Assembly: GCA_963677085.2 (NCBI GenBank)
Contig: CAXXFH010000004.1
Location: 434,001 to 498,000 of the forward strand
DNA: 64,000 nt
Reading direction: 5' to 3'
Origin: G963677085 sp963677085
Lineage (GTDB): Bacteria; Planctomycetota; Planctomycetia; Pirellulales; Thermoguttaceae
This document shows positions 53,765-63,394 of this stretch, piece after piece (position 1 is the first letter of the stretch; each line of letters starts with the position of its first letter). Made by a program: the position numbers and the translations under genes. The notes under the pieces were generated by a model. It ran no database searches. It was not told the origin of the DNA and worked only from the letters and a program-made list of their open reading frames with translations.

Positions 53765-56590
53765 TTACCAGGGAAATTCGCCAGGGATCGACGAACTGGC
53801 CGCTGTGCGACTCTGTTGATCGATTCGCTGCTTGACGACTTCCCGCATCACGGTTTCGAGTTTTGGGTTGTCTGGACGTCGTTGTTGGCACCAGCGCAGA
53901 TGATCTTCCGCCTGGTCAAATTGTCCGTTGGCGGCCAACGCCTTTGCCAAACTGTACTGAATTCGATAGCTGTTCGGATCACATTGATAAGCGTTATTGG
54001 CACATTGCAGCCAGCGAGCGCTTTCGCCCAAGTGTTGATATACCCAGCCGGCTTCAAGCCACACATCGGCAGCCTCATCGCCCGACATCGCCTGGGCTTC
54101 GACCACAGCCAACTGGCCGTGAACCCGACGAACTTCCGTCAATTCGTAGTCGAGCCATGCCCGGGCGGCGTGATAATCCGATGGCGGCAGGCCGTGAGTG
54201 CGGCACAACTCGTTGAACAAAGTCAGTAACTCAGGCGCGTGCTGGTCTTCGCCCAATCGTCGATAGGCTGCCTCCAACGCCCGAATACCAATCAGGTCGG
54301 GCTGAAATCGCTCCAGGATAAACGCCACGGAAACCCGGCCGGCCAGCAGATTGCATAACTGGCACTGTTGCTCGCGACTCACTTGAAACGCCTTCTGCCA
54401 GAACTCCAGCCCACGCTGGCAATCGCCGGCCATCCATGCCTCGCGCCCGGCTTCGAGCAAAACGGCCCCGTCACGAGGGCGCACCCGCAATGCCTGGTCG
54501 ATAAATGCCTGCTTATTTTGATCGTCTCCCGCGGAAGTCAGAAAGCACAGTTGGGCCAAGTAAAGGTAGCCTTCGCCGGCAAGCGGGCAAAGACGGAGGC
54601 CCTTGCGGGTATGTTCCAGGGCGGCATCCAGGTAGCCACGACGTTCGCCCAGCGCGTGGGTCAACCATTGATCGACCTCTTCCGGCGTGGACTTGTTTCG
54701 GGCAACAATCGCCGCGTCGCGGATCTGCGTAAGCGGCATCGCATTGTCGGATATCGCTTGCGTCAACTCGAATCGCCGCAAATAGGCTGCAGCCAAGCGG
54801 AAGTGGGGCCGCGCCCGTTGCGGATCCCATCGCACCACCTCCTCCAACTCGTCAATCATCCGGCTGACTTCTTCGAGCGACGTATCGGCCGGTTCCTCAT
54901 CCAAAAGACCGACCTCCTCGGCGTCATCACTGGTAGTTTCCGGTTGTTTCGAGGCCAAGCTCATCATTCGGTAGCGATCCCAGTGGGGTTCGGCCACCGT
55001 GGCGCCTGCCCGATTGAGAACCATCCAGCCCCCAGCAACGACCACCAATGCGGTCACTCCTACCGGGACAAGACGATGGGTTTGCCACTGCGGTGCGGCA
55101 ACACCCTTCTGTTCGTGTGTTATCTGCCAAAGCCGACAAGCGCTGGCCGCGAGGATTGCTACCAGTACCATACAACCTGGCACGTACCACACGAAATCGG
55201 TGGTAGCGTGCATCACGTTGACCGCTAGCGCCGAGGCGATCGCTCCCAAACAGAGGGTAATTCGCTTTGAATCACTGGCACGAAGTCCTCGCAAACACCA
55301 ATAGGCACAGAAGAGAATCCCAATGGCAATCAACGTGGCCCCGGTCACACCGGTTTCCAGCAGGGTCTGCAGCGGCCCGCTTTCGGCGTGTGTATATTCC
55401 ATCTCCAGCGACCGTTCGAGGTACACGGGATAAACGGCCGAATGGCTTCCGACGCCCGCCCCGAGGATCGGAAAATCGGGAATCGCCCTGCACACGGTCG
55501 CCCAAATGGTGCGGCGTCCGGCGCCATGATCCATTTCTTCTACCGAACCGGAACTGATCTTGTCCAACCGGTCGCTCACCCGGTCGAACCCGTTAATCAT
55601 CAACAGCGCGGCCAGCAGAACACTCACACCAGCCAACATGGCCACACTGCGAATTCCAAGGGCCTTCGTGCGAAAACACACGGCCAGCACGATTACCACC
55701 CCCAAGCCCATCGCCAACATGCCGGCGCGAGACAACGACAGCAATCCGGCGAACAGCACCACCCCCACAGCCAACCCTTTCATTCCCATGGTCTGGGTCA
55801 AACTGTTCCAGTCGTCCGACGGGCCAAAGCGTTGCTCACCCGACGACTTGCGATGGCTGTGCTGGTGTTGCATCCACCAGATCAACGGCCCGATACCCAG
55901 GGCCAGAAAATGTGCGAAATGATTCCGGTTGGTGAAACTCCCCTTGGCCATGTTATAGGTGTCGGTGAAGGGATGTTCGTAGAACCAGAAGAATTTGCCG
56001 TTACTGGTAAGCAACTGCAGAAGCCCGAACGAGGCCATTGCCAGGGCGGAAAGGGCAATCCAACGCATCAATCGCTCGACGTCGCTCACGGCATTGATAC
56101 GCTGCACGGTTACCAAAAACACCAGGGCATAGGCCAAGAAAATGGCCAGGCCGTTTTGTGTTTCGCCCGGGGTCAGCGTGATGCAATCCCACACGTCGAG
56201 GTTCCCGGATGCCGGCCCCACGGCATTCCACAACGGCAACAGCCGCACGGTTTGCGGGGCCAACGTCTGGCGAATCGACACGGGCAGTGGTGCCAGTTGC
56301 AGAAGAATCAGGAGCACGCCGCCGAGAAGCAACAGTTCTGCTCCCGAGCGACGCCACGAGCAATGCTGACTCAAGCTTTGCCGCAACGTCCACGCCAAAG
56401 CAACAACCACCGCCAACACGATCAGAGCCAGTTGCCCGAGTGCTTGGCGGCCACCCATGATTAGCGGAACAGCAAAGATACAGCCCGCCAACCCCACGTC
56501 GACCGCCTTGAGCAGAAACTGCCCCAGCGGCGAATCTTCCTCGCGATGAGACAAGGAGTGCGATCTTCGGCGAACGTGCTTCTTCGACAT
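53765..56590 (-). CDS. O-antigen ligase/Wzy-type polymerase with C-terminal TPRs
   Basis: A 941-residue protein. The N-terminal half has about eleven helices and the Wzy_C features (FFWFYEHPFTDTYNMAKGSF, SFTNRNHFAHFLALG and LGAGVGSHSAVYPVYLERSL). From about residue 560 the sequence is soluble and helical, with TPR-like blocks such as ARPHFRLAAAYLRRFEL, AGEGYLYLAQLCFL and PNSYRIQYSLAKALAANGQF. The start ATG at 56590 has GGAGAG nine bases upstream. Proteins of this type polymerise or ligate polysaccharide, and the TPR part could scaffold Wzc or Wza. It lies 50 bases after the Wzc gene. Confidence 0.9.
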   Translation of the reverse strand: MSKKHVRRRSHSLSHREEDSPLGQFLLKAVDVGLAGCIFAVPLIMGGRQALGQLALIVLAVVVALAWTLRQSLSQHCSWRRSGAELLLLGGVLLILLQLAPLPVSIRQTLAPQTVRLLPLWNAVGPASGNLDVWDCITLTPGETQNGLAIFLAYALVFLVTVQRINAVSDVERLMRWIALSALAMASFGLLQLLTSNGKFFWFYEHPFTDTYNMAKGSFTNRNHFAHFLALGIGPLIWWMQHQHSHRKSSGEQRFGPSDDWNSLTQTMGMKGLAVGVVLFAGLLSLSRAGMLAMGLGVVIVLAVCFRTKALGIRSVAMLAGVSVLLAALLMINGFDRVSDRLDKISSGSVEEMDHGAGRRTIWATVCRAIPDFPILGAGVGSHSAVYPVYLERSLEMEYTHAESGPLQTLLETGVTGATLIAIGILFCAYWCLRGLRASDSKRITLCLGAIASALAVNVMHATTDFVWYVPGCMVLVAILAASACRLWQITHEQKGVAAPQWQTHRLVPVGVTALVVVAGGWMVLNRAGATVAEPHWDRYRMMSLASKQPETTSDDAEEVGLLDEEPADTSLEEVSRMIDELEEVVRWDPQRARPHFRLAAAYLRRFELTQAISDNAMPLTQIRDAAIVARNKSTPEEVDQWLTHALGERRGYLDAALEHTRKGLRLCPLAGEGYLYLAQLCFLTSAGDDQNKQAFIDQALRVRPRDGAVLLEAGREAWMAGDCQRGLEFWQKAFQVSREQQCQLCNLLAGRVSVAFILERFQPDLIGIRALEAAYRRLGEDQHAPELLTLFNELCRTHGLPPSDYHAARAWLDYELTEVRRVHGQLAVVEAQAMSGDEAADVWLEAGWVYQHLGESARWLQCANNAYQCDPNSYRIQYSLAKALAANGQFDQAEDHLRWCQQRRPDNPKLETVMREVVKQRIDQQSRTAASSSIPGEFPW

Positions 56591-56640
56591 CAACGGTTCT
56601 CTCCAGAGATGCGATGGTCCCAAAAGCTCCAGATGCGATC

Positions 56641-59106
56641 TCAACCAACACGACGGGGAACCTCACCGGTGCCCACGTTCGATTCCTGCTCTACCGAAAT
56701 TGTCTCACCTGCCAACCGGTTGGTTTGCTTGGCAAGCGAACGGCCGGAAAGACTAACGATATCGCCAGCCTGCTTATCACCTGCCGGCCCATTGCCGGGT
56801 TGCCCATCGCCCGCCTGGTTGTCACCCGCCTGCTCGGCGAGGCAATCGCCGTCGAGCGCATCGGCGTCGTCTTCATCCGGGCTGTACTCGTAACCGTAGC
56901 CATATCCGTAACCGCTCTCGTAGCCGTAATATCCTCGATCGTTCTCCGCGCCCACTCGGTTGATCACGATTCCCAACAAAGGAATTTTCATCGCGATCAG
57001 ACTATCCTTGGCGCGAATCACCGTACGACGACGGTTTTTGTCGGGCTGCACGACCATCACAACACCGTCGACCAGGCGGCCGATCACCACCGTATCACTT
57101 GTTGCCAGTGTGGGTGGGCTGTCGATGAGGATTTGATCGTACACCGTTTCCGCCCAGGCTAGCAGTTCGGCAAAGCGTGGGCTGGCCAGAAGTTCTGCCG
57201 GATTAGTCGGTCGCAGGCCCGAGGGGAGCACGTCGAGGCGATCTACCCCCGTCGCTCGAATGTTCGCGGTAGCCATCTGCACCACATCGCCATCGTCGCG
57301 AATAATGCTGGAAAGCCCGTCGACCCCGCGCATCCCCATCATGGCAGTCAGCCCCGGGCGACGCAGGTCGGCATCGATCAACAACGTTCGTTTATTCGAC
57401 TGTGCATAAGCCACGGCCAGGTTGGCCAACATGGTGGTCTTCCCGTCGCCCGGCTCGGCACTAGAGACTACCAGTTGCCGGGCTTCACGGTCGGCCAGGG
57501 CCAAGGCTGTCCGCAAAGTGCGGAAGGCTTCGCACTCGGTGCTATTGGGAGCCACATGCATCTGCAGGGCTTCCGCACCACAGCAATCCGATGACGGCAA
57601 CTGCCGAATCATGGTCAACACGGGAACGTTCAACTGCTGTTGGAGTTCCTCCACCGAACGGAATCGGTCGTCGAGAATGTCGAGCACATAGACCATCCCC
57701 ATACCAGCGGCGACTCCACCCAACAATACCAGCGCGGCAATGCGTCGGGCACTTGGAGAGAAGGGAGCCTTCGCTTCCATGGGCTCCTGAACCACCGCCG
57801 TACGGATTTCCTGTCCACCCTGCTTGAGATTGATGTTGGCCAGCTTCTCCAGAAGAATGTCGTGGAGTTCCCGCAGCCACTTCAACTCGTGTTCGATCAT
57901 ATCGATATGAGCGAGACGCCCGTTGAGATTGATCGCCTGCTGCTGAGCGTCGTCGTACTGAGCCTGTAACGATTGCTCGCGGTGCCACATTTCGCTGAGC
58001 TTCTGCTGCACCATCTCCACCAGCATGGGACCAATCTGATTGTTGGTCATGGCCTTCAGCCGACTACTGATCCGCTGCCGGTAAGTAAGCAAATACTGCT
58101 CGGTCATGCGAATCCGATCGGTCTTGGCGATTACCTCGGGATGGTTCGGGCCCAAATGCTCCAGCAACGTTTTCAGGTCCGCCTTGCTTTCCAGTAGCTG
58201 GCGTTCCATTTCGGCCTGGGCGTAAGATCCACCAGGGCTGATACCCAAGGTTTGCAGCAACACTTCTTTGCCGACGACATCGGCCACGCTCATCACATGC
58301 TGCTGCAAATCCGCGCCGTTGCGAATGGCAACCTTGATGGCCGCCAACGACGCGTCTAGCTCGATTCGCTGCTTCTGGGTTTCGATGAGCGCTTCGTTGA
58401 AGGCTTTCGCCCGCTGGGCCAGGGGATGTACGACTTCGCCCTCGACGGTTGCGCCGATGACCATCGTCTGCGCCCGGGCGGCAAGCAATTCCTGATTCTT
58501 TGCGTCCAGCCGCAGGGTCAAATCAGCGCGCTCTTTAGTGAGTACCTGAGCCACTTCCTTGGCCGTACTTTGGTGCGTTTCGTCGAGAAACTCTCGATAC
58601 GACTGGATCACGGCCTTGATTACGGAGACCGCCGCTTTGGGGTCCTTCGAGCGATAGCTCACTTCCAAAAGGTTTGTTCCCTGGATTGCCTGAGCGGAAA
58701 GATTGCGTTGCAGAATGCCCGGCCACGCCTCGGGCGGTGCGCCGGCAAAGTCGATGCGATCTTCGCGCCGCAGATAGGGCAACGCACCTTGAACCACCTT
58801 GGCACTGTCGAACAGATTCTCGAAAGTGAGCATCAAGTTGGTTTGCCGATTGCCTTCCAGCGGTCGGCCAATCGAGTCGCCGTCCTGCCCGGAACCCATC
58901 ACCAGAATCCTGGCATTGGCCGCGAAGTAGGGCGTGGCAGTGAAATAGTAAACCGCCCCCAACACGCTGGCCACGGCCAAGGCCACCAAGACCACATGCT
59001 TGCGGTAGCGCACGGCCACAAGAAACTGCATCAGGGCGTGCACCACGTGGGTGGTCGTCGGCTGCTGGGCCGACTCGCTTTGAACGACGGTGGGTTCCTG
59101 CAACAT
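56641..59106 (-). CDS. Wzc-like polysaccharide co-polymerase and tyrosine autokinase
   Basis: An 821-residue protein of the BY-kinase family. The Wzz-type chain-length domain (about 20-470) has membrane helices at its ends (VVLVALAVASVLGAVYYF and IAALVLLGGVAAGMGMVYVL) and long coiled coils between. The kinase domain has Walker A SSAEPGDGKTTM (around residue 550), Walker A' LLIDADLRRPG and Walker B ILIDSPP. The C-terminal tyrosine cluster is rich in GYGYGYGYEY, followed by a tail of AGD repeats of unusual composition. It regulates polymer length and export with Wza. No Wzb phosphatase is in the window. Confidence 0.95.
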   Translation of the reverse strand: MLQEPTVVQSESAQQPTTTHVVHALMQFLVAVRYRKHVVLVALAVASVLGAVYYFTATPYFAANARILVMGSGQDGDSIGRPLEGNRQTNLMLTFENLFDSAKVVQGALPYLRREDRIDFAGAPPEAWPGILQRNLSAQAIQGTNLLEVSYRSKDPKAAVSVIKAVIQSYREFLDETHQSTAKEVAQVLTKERADLTLRLDAKNQELLAARAQTMVIGATVEGEVVHPLAQRAKAFNEALIETQKQRIELDASLAAIKVAIRNGADLQQHVMSVADVVGKEVLLQTLGISPGGSYAQAEMERQLLESKADLKTLLEHLGPNHPEVIAKTDRIRMTEQYLLTYRQRISSRLKAMTNNQIGPMLVEMVQQKLSEMWHREQSLQAQYDDAQQQAINLNGRLAHIDMIEHELKWLRELHDILLEKLANINLKQGGQEIRTAVVQEPMEAKAPFSPSARRIAALVLLGGVAAGMGMVYVLDILDDRFRSVEELQQQLNVPVLTMIRQLPSSDCCGAEALQMHVAPNSTECEAFRTLRTALALADREARQLVVSSAEPGDGKTTMLANLAVAYAQSNKRTLLIDADLRRPGLTAMMGMRGVDGLSSIIRDDGDVVQMATANIRATGVDRLDVLPSGLRPTNPAELLASPRFAELLAWAETVYDQILIDSPPTLATSDTVVIGRLVDGVVMVVQPDKNRRRTVIRAKDSLIAMKIPLLGIVINRVGAENDRGYYGYESGYGYGYGYEYSPDEDDADALDGDCLAEQAGDNQAGDGQPGNGPAGDKQAGDIVSLSGRSLAKQTNRLAGETISVEQESNVGTGEVPRRVG

Positions 59107-59327
59107 AACTGTTACGTTCGCTTCCTCGAAGGGGCAGCCTCTCAGAGATCACTCGCGGCAGAGGTAAAACGCCACGGCCGGTAACGCCTATCGGCCCTTC
59201 AACGGAGTAATCACTTACGAGCGTCTCTCGAAATAACCTTTCGTGATTCAGGAAAAACTACAGCAACCTGTGACGATCCCCTCGGGATAGCGGCAGATCT
59301 GAATCTCCCCGAATCACGCAACTTGAC

Positions 59328-60467
59328 TTAGAAGACCGTAAAACCACCTCCAACGCTAACTCGTATGACATCGGTGATCGTCCTGACAACGACCGTCGCC
59401 GGAGTCTCCTCGACGCTTACGATATCGCCCGGCGCCAAGATGATGTTTGCATTCCCCTTGCTCTTTGCCTCACGAATACTGACCTGAATATAGACCGGCT
59501 CTTCACGACCCGGCACCCGCCGAATAACCAACACGGTGTCGGCCACCTGAATCGTGCGCTCACCGGCCCTGGCCAGTGCATCCAACACCCGCATATCCTG
59601 ATGCGGAGGCAACTCATACTCCCCAGGATTTTTGACCAAGCCAATCACGTACACCGGCTTGGGTTTTCGTTTGGTCACCATTACGACGTCGCCGTCGTGA
59701 AGATGCCCGCCACCGCTACCTTCCGCGGCAGCCTTGGCGAGATTGATCCGCGTAATAAGCGGGCCGGGCACTCCGCCAGCCACGGTTTTCTCGTGCGATG
59801 TCAAATGCACATTACCCGCCTCACCCGCCAACAACGGTGCAGACTGAATAACATCGGGAACGGCCTGCTGCAACACACTGCGGCGAATCTCGACCTCGGG
59901 ACCAGCGTCCTCCGTCAAACCGCCAGCCGACACCAACGCAGCCAACAACGAACACGCCCCGCGGGGCAACTCAAACACCCCCGGCTCCTCCACCGCCCCA
60001 ATGACCGTAATGCGATTGGTTCGCTGCCGTTTCATCGTGACGGTGACGTGAGGATTCTTGAACTTCCCCAACGAGATAGCCGTGGCCGCAATGGCTTGCT
60101 CGGCATCCTCCATCTCCAGGCCGGCCAGCGCCACCTGCCCCACCTGCGGAACATGAGCCATACCACTCTCGTTCACGCGCACCGGAGCCGTCAGCTCATC
60201 GAGATTACTCAAATCGGTGACAATCGTCACTTCGAGCACATCGCCGCGATCAATCAACTCACTATTAACCGAATAGTGAGCAAGCCGCGTAAGCTTGATT
60301 TCGTCTACATTGACACTAGGCTTGGCCGCGAACTCTGCCGGCAAATCAGCCACCCGATAGCGATTGCCCATACAGCCACCCAGCGCCAGCGCGAGCGTTG
60401 CCAAAGCAACCCCGGCCGCGTGCCTATATTTTATTGAGCTACAGACCCGTAGCGGTAGCGTCGTCAT
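59328..60467 (-). CDS. Wza-like polysaccharide export lipoprotein
   Basis: A 379-residue outer-membrane-type export protein. A signal peptide ends in a lipobox (LALALGGC, Cys32). The Poly_export domain contains DRGDVLEVTIVTDL and VNESGMAHVPQVGQVALAGL, followed by soluble ligand-binding domains (RITVIGAVEEPGVFELPRG and KPVYVIGLVKNPGEYELPP). The export channel moves the polymer across the outer membrane, working with Wzc. The ATG at 60465-60467 was chosen; the frame goes 9 codons further up. A 221-base gap with no gene separates it from Wzc. Confidence 0.93.
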   Translation of the reverse strand: MTTLPLRVCSSIKYRHAAGVALATLALALGGCMGNRYRVADLPAEFAAKPSVNVDEIKLTRLAHYSVNSELIDRGDVLEVTIVTDLSNLDELTAPVRVNESGMAHVPQVGQVALAGLEMEDAEQAIAATAISLGKFKNPHVTVTMKRQRTNRITVIGAVEEPGVFELPRGACSLLAALVSAGGLTEDAGPEVEIRRSVLQQAVPDVIQSAPLLAGEAGNVHLTSHEKTVAGGVPGPLITRINLAKAAAEGSGGGHLHDGDVVMVTKRKPKPVYVIGLVKNPGEYELPPHQDMRVLDALARAGERTIQVADTVLVIRRVPGREEPVYIQVSIREAKSKGNANIILAPGDIVSVEETPATVVVRTITDVIRVSVGGGFTVF

Positions 60468-60720
60468 GTGCGCTCCGTCAGACGAGGCTCTCACGCCTTA
60501 AACCGATAAGACTGCGAGCGACGAAAGCCAACTCCGCAGGTGGTTCCGCGATACCCACACTGGCAGTCGCCGCACATCGAATGAGAGAAAGGAGTTCCGA
60601 AAAACGCGGGTGGGGTTATTACCAATAATAGGGCCTTGGCGTCAACCTCATTTTCGCGAGACCGGATCTCACACACCACCACGAATGGTGGGGGGCGAGG
60701 AATCAGAAAACGGTGCTACC

Positions 60721-60783
60721 GAAAGCAGAAAGCGGAAAGCGGAAGAATGTCCTCCGCCTTCCGCTTTCGACTTTCCGCTTTTC
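60721..60783 (-). terminator. Long purine-rich hairpin after paralog 1
   Basis: Left arm AAAGCGGAAAGCGGAAG and right arm CTTCCGCTTTCGACTTTCCG pair to a stem of about 20 bases. The element begins eight bases past the stop of the first small secreted paralog on the minus strand. It fits a terminator with no clear T-tract, or a dispersed repeat of the AGCGGAAAG type. The 324 bases from here to the Wza start contain no gene. Confidence 0.45.
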
Positions 60784-60790
60784 TCAACCG

Positions 60791-61333
60791 CTAGGGGCTA
60801 CTGGGACGATGATTCGAATGCTGCACAGAAAGCGGCAGTGCAATGGCCGCACCCGCCATTGCTGCGATCACGAACTGATCCGATGCAAACACCCTCTCCA
60901 AAGGCAACAGTGGGCGCTGGCCGCGCACAACCTCGTCGCCAACCACAATCAGCGCCATATCCCGAGTCTTCGGCGGCGCCGTGTTGTTCGCCCAGGTGCG
61001 CAAGACGCGAACATACGGTCCCACAGCCACCACGTAGGTCCCACCCTGGAGCTCTCCGACAGCAAACCGGCCCAGCGCGTCGGTTTCTACGGTCGCCACC
61101 TGACGGCCCTCCCGCTGCAGAACTACCGATGCGCGCGACAACGGCACGCCCTGCACGTCGACCACCACACCGTAGAGGACACCCTGAGGCCCAAGCTGCA
61201 CATCACTAGCCGGCACATCACTGGGCAACAGAATTGGCGCCGGCGCTGCCGCAAGGCTTACACCGGGAACCCACAAAAGCAGGGCAACGGCCAACAACGT
61301 CGGCTGAACATTTCTAATTTTTAGGACGGCCAT
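60791..61333 (-). CDS. Small secreted protein with carboxypeptidase-regulatory-like domain, paralog 1
   Basis: A 180-residue protein of the same family as the next two genes. A signal peptide (MAVLKIRNVQPTLLAVALLL, cut after LAAA) precedes the beta domain (GVLYGVVVDVQGVPLSRASV, VETDALGRFAVGELQGG). The conserved VRVLRTWANNTAPP motif follows. A C-terminal hydrophobic stretch ends ALPLSVQHSNHRPSSP. GGAGGAG lies upstream of the ATG at 61333. It precedes wza on the same strand and may be a matrix or export accessory protein. Confidence 0.7.
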   Translation of the reverse strand: MAVLKIRNVQPTLLAVALLLWVPGVSLAAAPAPILLPSDVPASDVQLGPQGVLYGVVVDVQGVPLSRASVVLQREGRQVATVETDALGRFAVGELQGGTYVVAVGPYVRVLRTWANNTAPPKTRDMALIVVGDEVVRGQRPLLPLERVFASDQFVIAAMAGAAIALPLSVQHSNHRPSSP

Positions 61334-61370
61334 CGAAACTCCTCCGCAAAATACCAACCCCCGCCAACCA

Positions 61371-61943
61371 TCAGGGACTGGCACTGCGTTTTTCCCGGTT
61401 ACTATGAACGGCCAAGGGAATCGCCACTGCAGCAGCCACCACCCCTGCGACCACCACGGGCTTATCCAACCAATAGGAAATCGGACTCTTACCTACCGGA
61501 TCATTGGCACGTATTCCTTGACTCGTCGCAGCCACAAGAGCTCCCGCCTGAGCTGTCGGCGGTGCCGTATCAGTAGCCCAAAGCCGAAAGACGCCAAACG
61601 CCGGCCCGGCGGCAATCTCGTACACTCCACCCCGAAGCCCTCGCACGAGAAAATACCCCGAGTCGTCAGCCCGAGCGACAGCCACCCGGCATCCCGTCAT
61701 GCACAGAACAACCTCAACGCCCGCCAGCGGACACCCCTGGAAATCGACGGCTTGCCCTAGCAACATACCACCGGGACGCAAGGCGACATCGCACGGCTCC
61801 GCATGCGAAGCCACTGCCGTCGACGGCGATACCGTTACTTCGGCCGACCGCTCTTCGTTGGGCTGCTGGCCAAACGCGAATGGCCCTGGCAGAAGAAGTG
61901 CCAAGCCTAACCAGAACGCCACAACACCTCGAAGGCATCTCAT
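61371..61943 (-). CDS. Small secreted protein, carboxypeptidase-regulatory-like, paralog 2
   Basis: A 190-residue paralog of its neighbours. The ATG at 61943 was chosen because AAAGGA precedes it by eight bases; an ATG seven codons upstream is possible. The signal peptide is MRCLRGVVAFWLGLALLLPG followed by PFAFGQ. The beta domain contains ALRPGGMLLGQAVDFQG and GYFLVRGLRGGVYEIAAG, then FRLWATDTAPP and GALVAATS. The C-terminal hydrophobic stretch ends VAIPLAVHSNREKRSASP. Extra Cys residues (CPLAG, CMTGC) could form disulfides. The gap to paralog 1 is 37 bases. Confidence 0.7.
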   Translation of the reverse strand: MRCLRGVVAFWLGLALLLPGPFAFGQQPNEERSAEVTVSPSTAVASHAEPCDVALRPGGMLLGQAVDFQGCPLAGVEVVLCMTGCRVAVARADDSGYFLVRGLRGGVYEIAAGPAFGVFRLWATDTAPPTAQAGALVAATSQGIRANDPVGKSPISYWLDKPVVVAGVVAAAVAIPLAVHSNREKRSASP

Positions 61944-62461
61944 TGACGAAATCCTTTCCGACATGAGAACTGCACTCCCGCATATACCCAGAAGGAGGTG
62001 CCGCCCCGGCTCCGGCAACCGATCGTCGCACTTCGCCTCAACCTCGTCCTGCAAAACGTATGCACTCAAGGGTCCAATCCACATGAAAAGCCGCCAGGAT
62101 GTTACCGAAAACCCATAATCCGGCAAACACCACGTCTGAGTGGTGCGGACAACAGGCTTTGCCAAGAGTCATCAAAAAGAGGCTCGCCGTTGGTTGGTTA
62201 CCCAAAATCCCGACGAAATCCGGCCTGCAGGGACGCCGACCTCGACTCTTTCGTCCCACCAACCCGATGCTTCGCCGCCACACACCTGACTCATCCTGTT
62301 CTCACCCAAGAAACGCCGCACCCTTCCGCGGCAAAGATTGCGACCGGAGCCGGCCCGACACTCCGCCGCCGAAGGGCTGCAAACAATGAATCCTCCGGCT
62401 CTCCGGCCCCGGTCCTGGTAACAACACCAGAACCGAGAGGAAGGCCAAACGCTGGACGCGA
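61944..62461 (-). other. Gap between paralogs 2 and 3
   Basis: Over 500 bases without a credible gene. The open frames on the minus strand have no homology-like pattern. No repeat of note was seen. Confidence 0.4.
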
Positions 62462-62989
62462 TCACGGACTGGCTGGCCGGCGACTTTGATGCACGCCCAC
62501 GGGCACTGCCACGGCTGTGGCCACGATGCCACCAATCACCAGCGGATCTCCCAAGTAGAACCCAACCGCACCGGCACCGGGCACCTGACCGCGGAACACA
62601 TCGCTACCGGCGACAACCAAGGCACCCTGCTGGCACGAAGGCGGTGCCGACTGGGAGTTCCAGAGCCGAAACGTGCCGATACCATCGGCCGCCACGACCT
62701 GATACACCCCGCCACTGAGCCCTCGCACGGCGAAGTAGCCCTCATCGTTGGTTGCCGTCCGAGCGACTTCGCGCTGCTGGCTCCGCAACGACACGACTGT
62801 TCTCATCACCGGCTGGCCCTCCACGTCGACCACCTGCCCGAGCAGTAACCCCTCGCCACGAAGAGCCACATCGACGTCTTTCGACGCACTCTGAGCCGGT
62901 GCATCGGCTGCCCAAACCGTTGACGGTAAGCAACAGCCCAACACGGCGAAACCAACCAACAGTCGTTTTGTGAGATCCACACCCTTCAT
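62462..62989 (-). CDS. Small secreted protein, carboxypeptidase-regulatory-like, paralog 3
   Basis: A 175-residue protein and the third paralog. The signal peptide MKGVDLTKRLLVGFAVLGCC ends near WAADA. The domain contains VALRGEGLLLGQVVDVEGQP and GYFAVRGLSGGVYQVVAADG, then FRLWNSQSAPP and GALVVAGSDVFRGQ. The C-terminal stretch (PLVIGGIVATAVAVPVGVHQ) ends SRRPASP. The ATG at 62987-62989 was chosen as the start from the signal peptide. It is upstream of paralog 2 on the same strand. Confidence 0.7.
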   Translation of the reverse strand: MKGVDLTKRLLVGFAVLGCCLPSTVWAADAPAQSASKDVDVALRGEGLLLGQVVDVEGQPVMRTVVSLRSQQREVARTATNDEGYFAVRGLSGGVYQVVAADGIGTFRLWNSQSAPPSCQQGALVVAGSDVFRGQVPGAGAVGFYLGDPLVIGGIVATAVAVPVGVHQSRRPASP

Positions 62990-63394
62990 CACTGACACCC
63001 CTTGATTGAGTCCTGCATTCGCTTGACGACGCGTTTTACCGGGCACCCCATAGGCTACCCTCATGTCGCTGCGCCCTCTGCTCATCATGCAGGTACCAGG
63101 AAATTGTCGGATAAGATAACGAGGCGCTCTCCAGCCAGCATCCGTTGCAAAACCGACGCAATACGACTGGGGTACACCACGATTGGGCAAGAGCCAAAGT
63201 CAGCCGGCTCCCGCCAAACGTTCGCCCAAACTACTCCACGACCACGATCGTGTGTGAAGCAACTCGAAGCCGAGCGCAATACAATCGCTTTAGCTATCGA
63301 CGCCCTAATACCCGAGACTCAAGAAAGAAACGCCAATACAACTGGAATTTCCAGAAAAATCCCCCGCAACACCCCAAACAGCCCAAACGCGCAT
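62990..63394 (-). other. Gene-free region
   Basis: About 400 bases upstream of paralog 3 and downstream of the metallopeptidase. Nothing coding and no clear repeat were seen. Confidence 0.4.

Noticed and set aside
62172..62465. Minus-strand frame in the gap between paralogs 2 and 3
   Set aside because: It has no homology-like pattern, no Shine-Dalgarno, and composition like the non-coding frames nearby.
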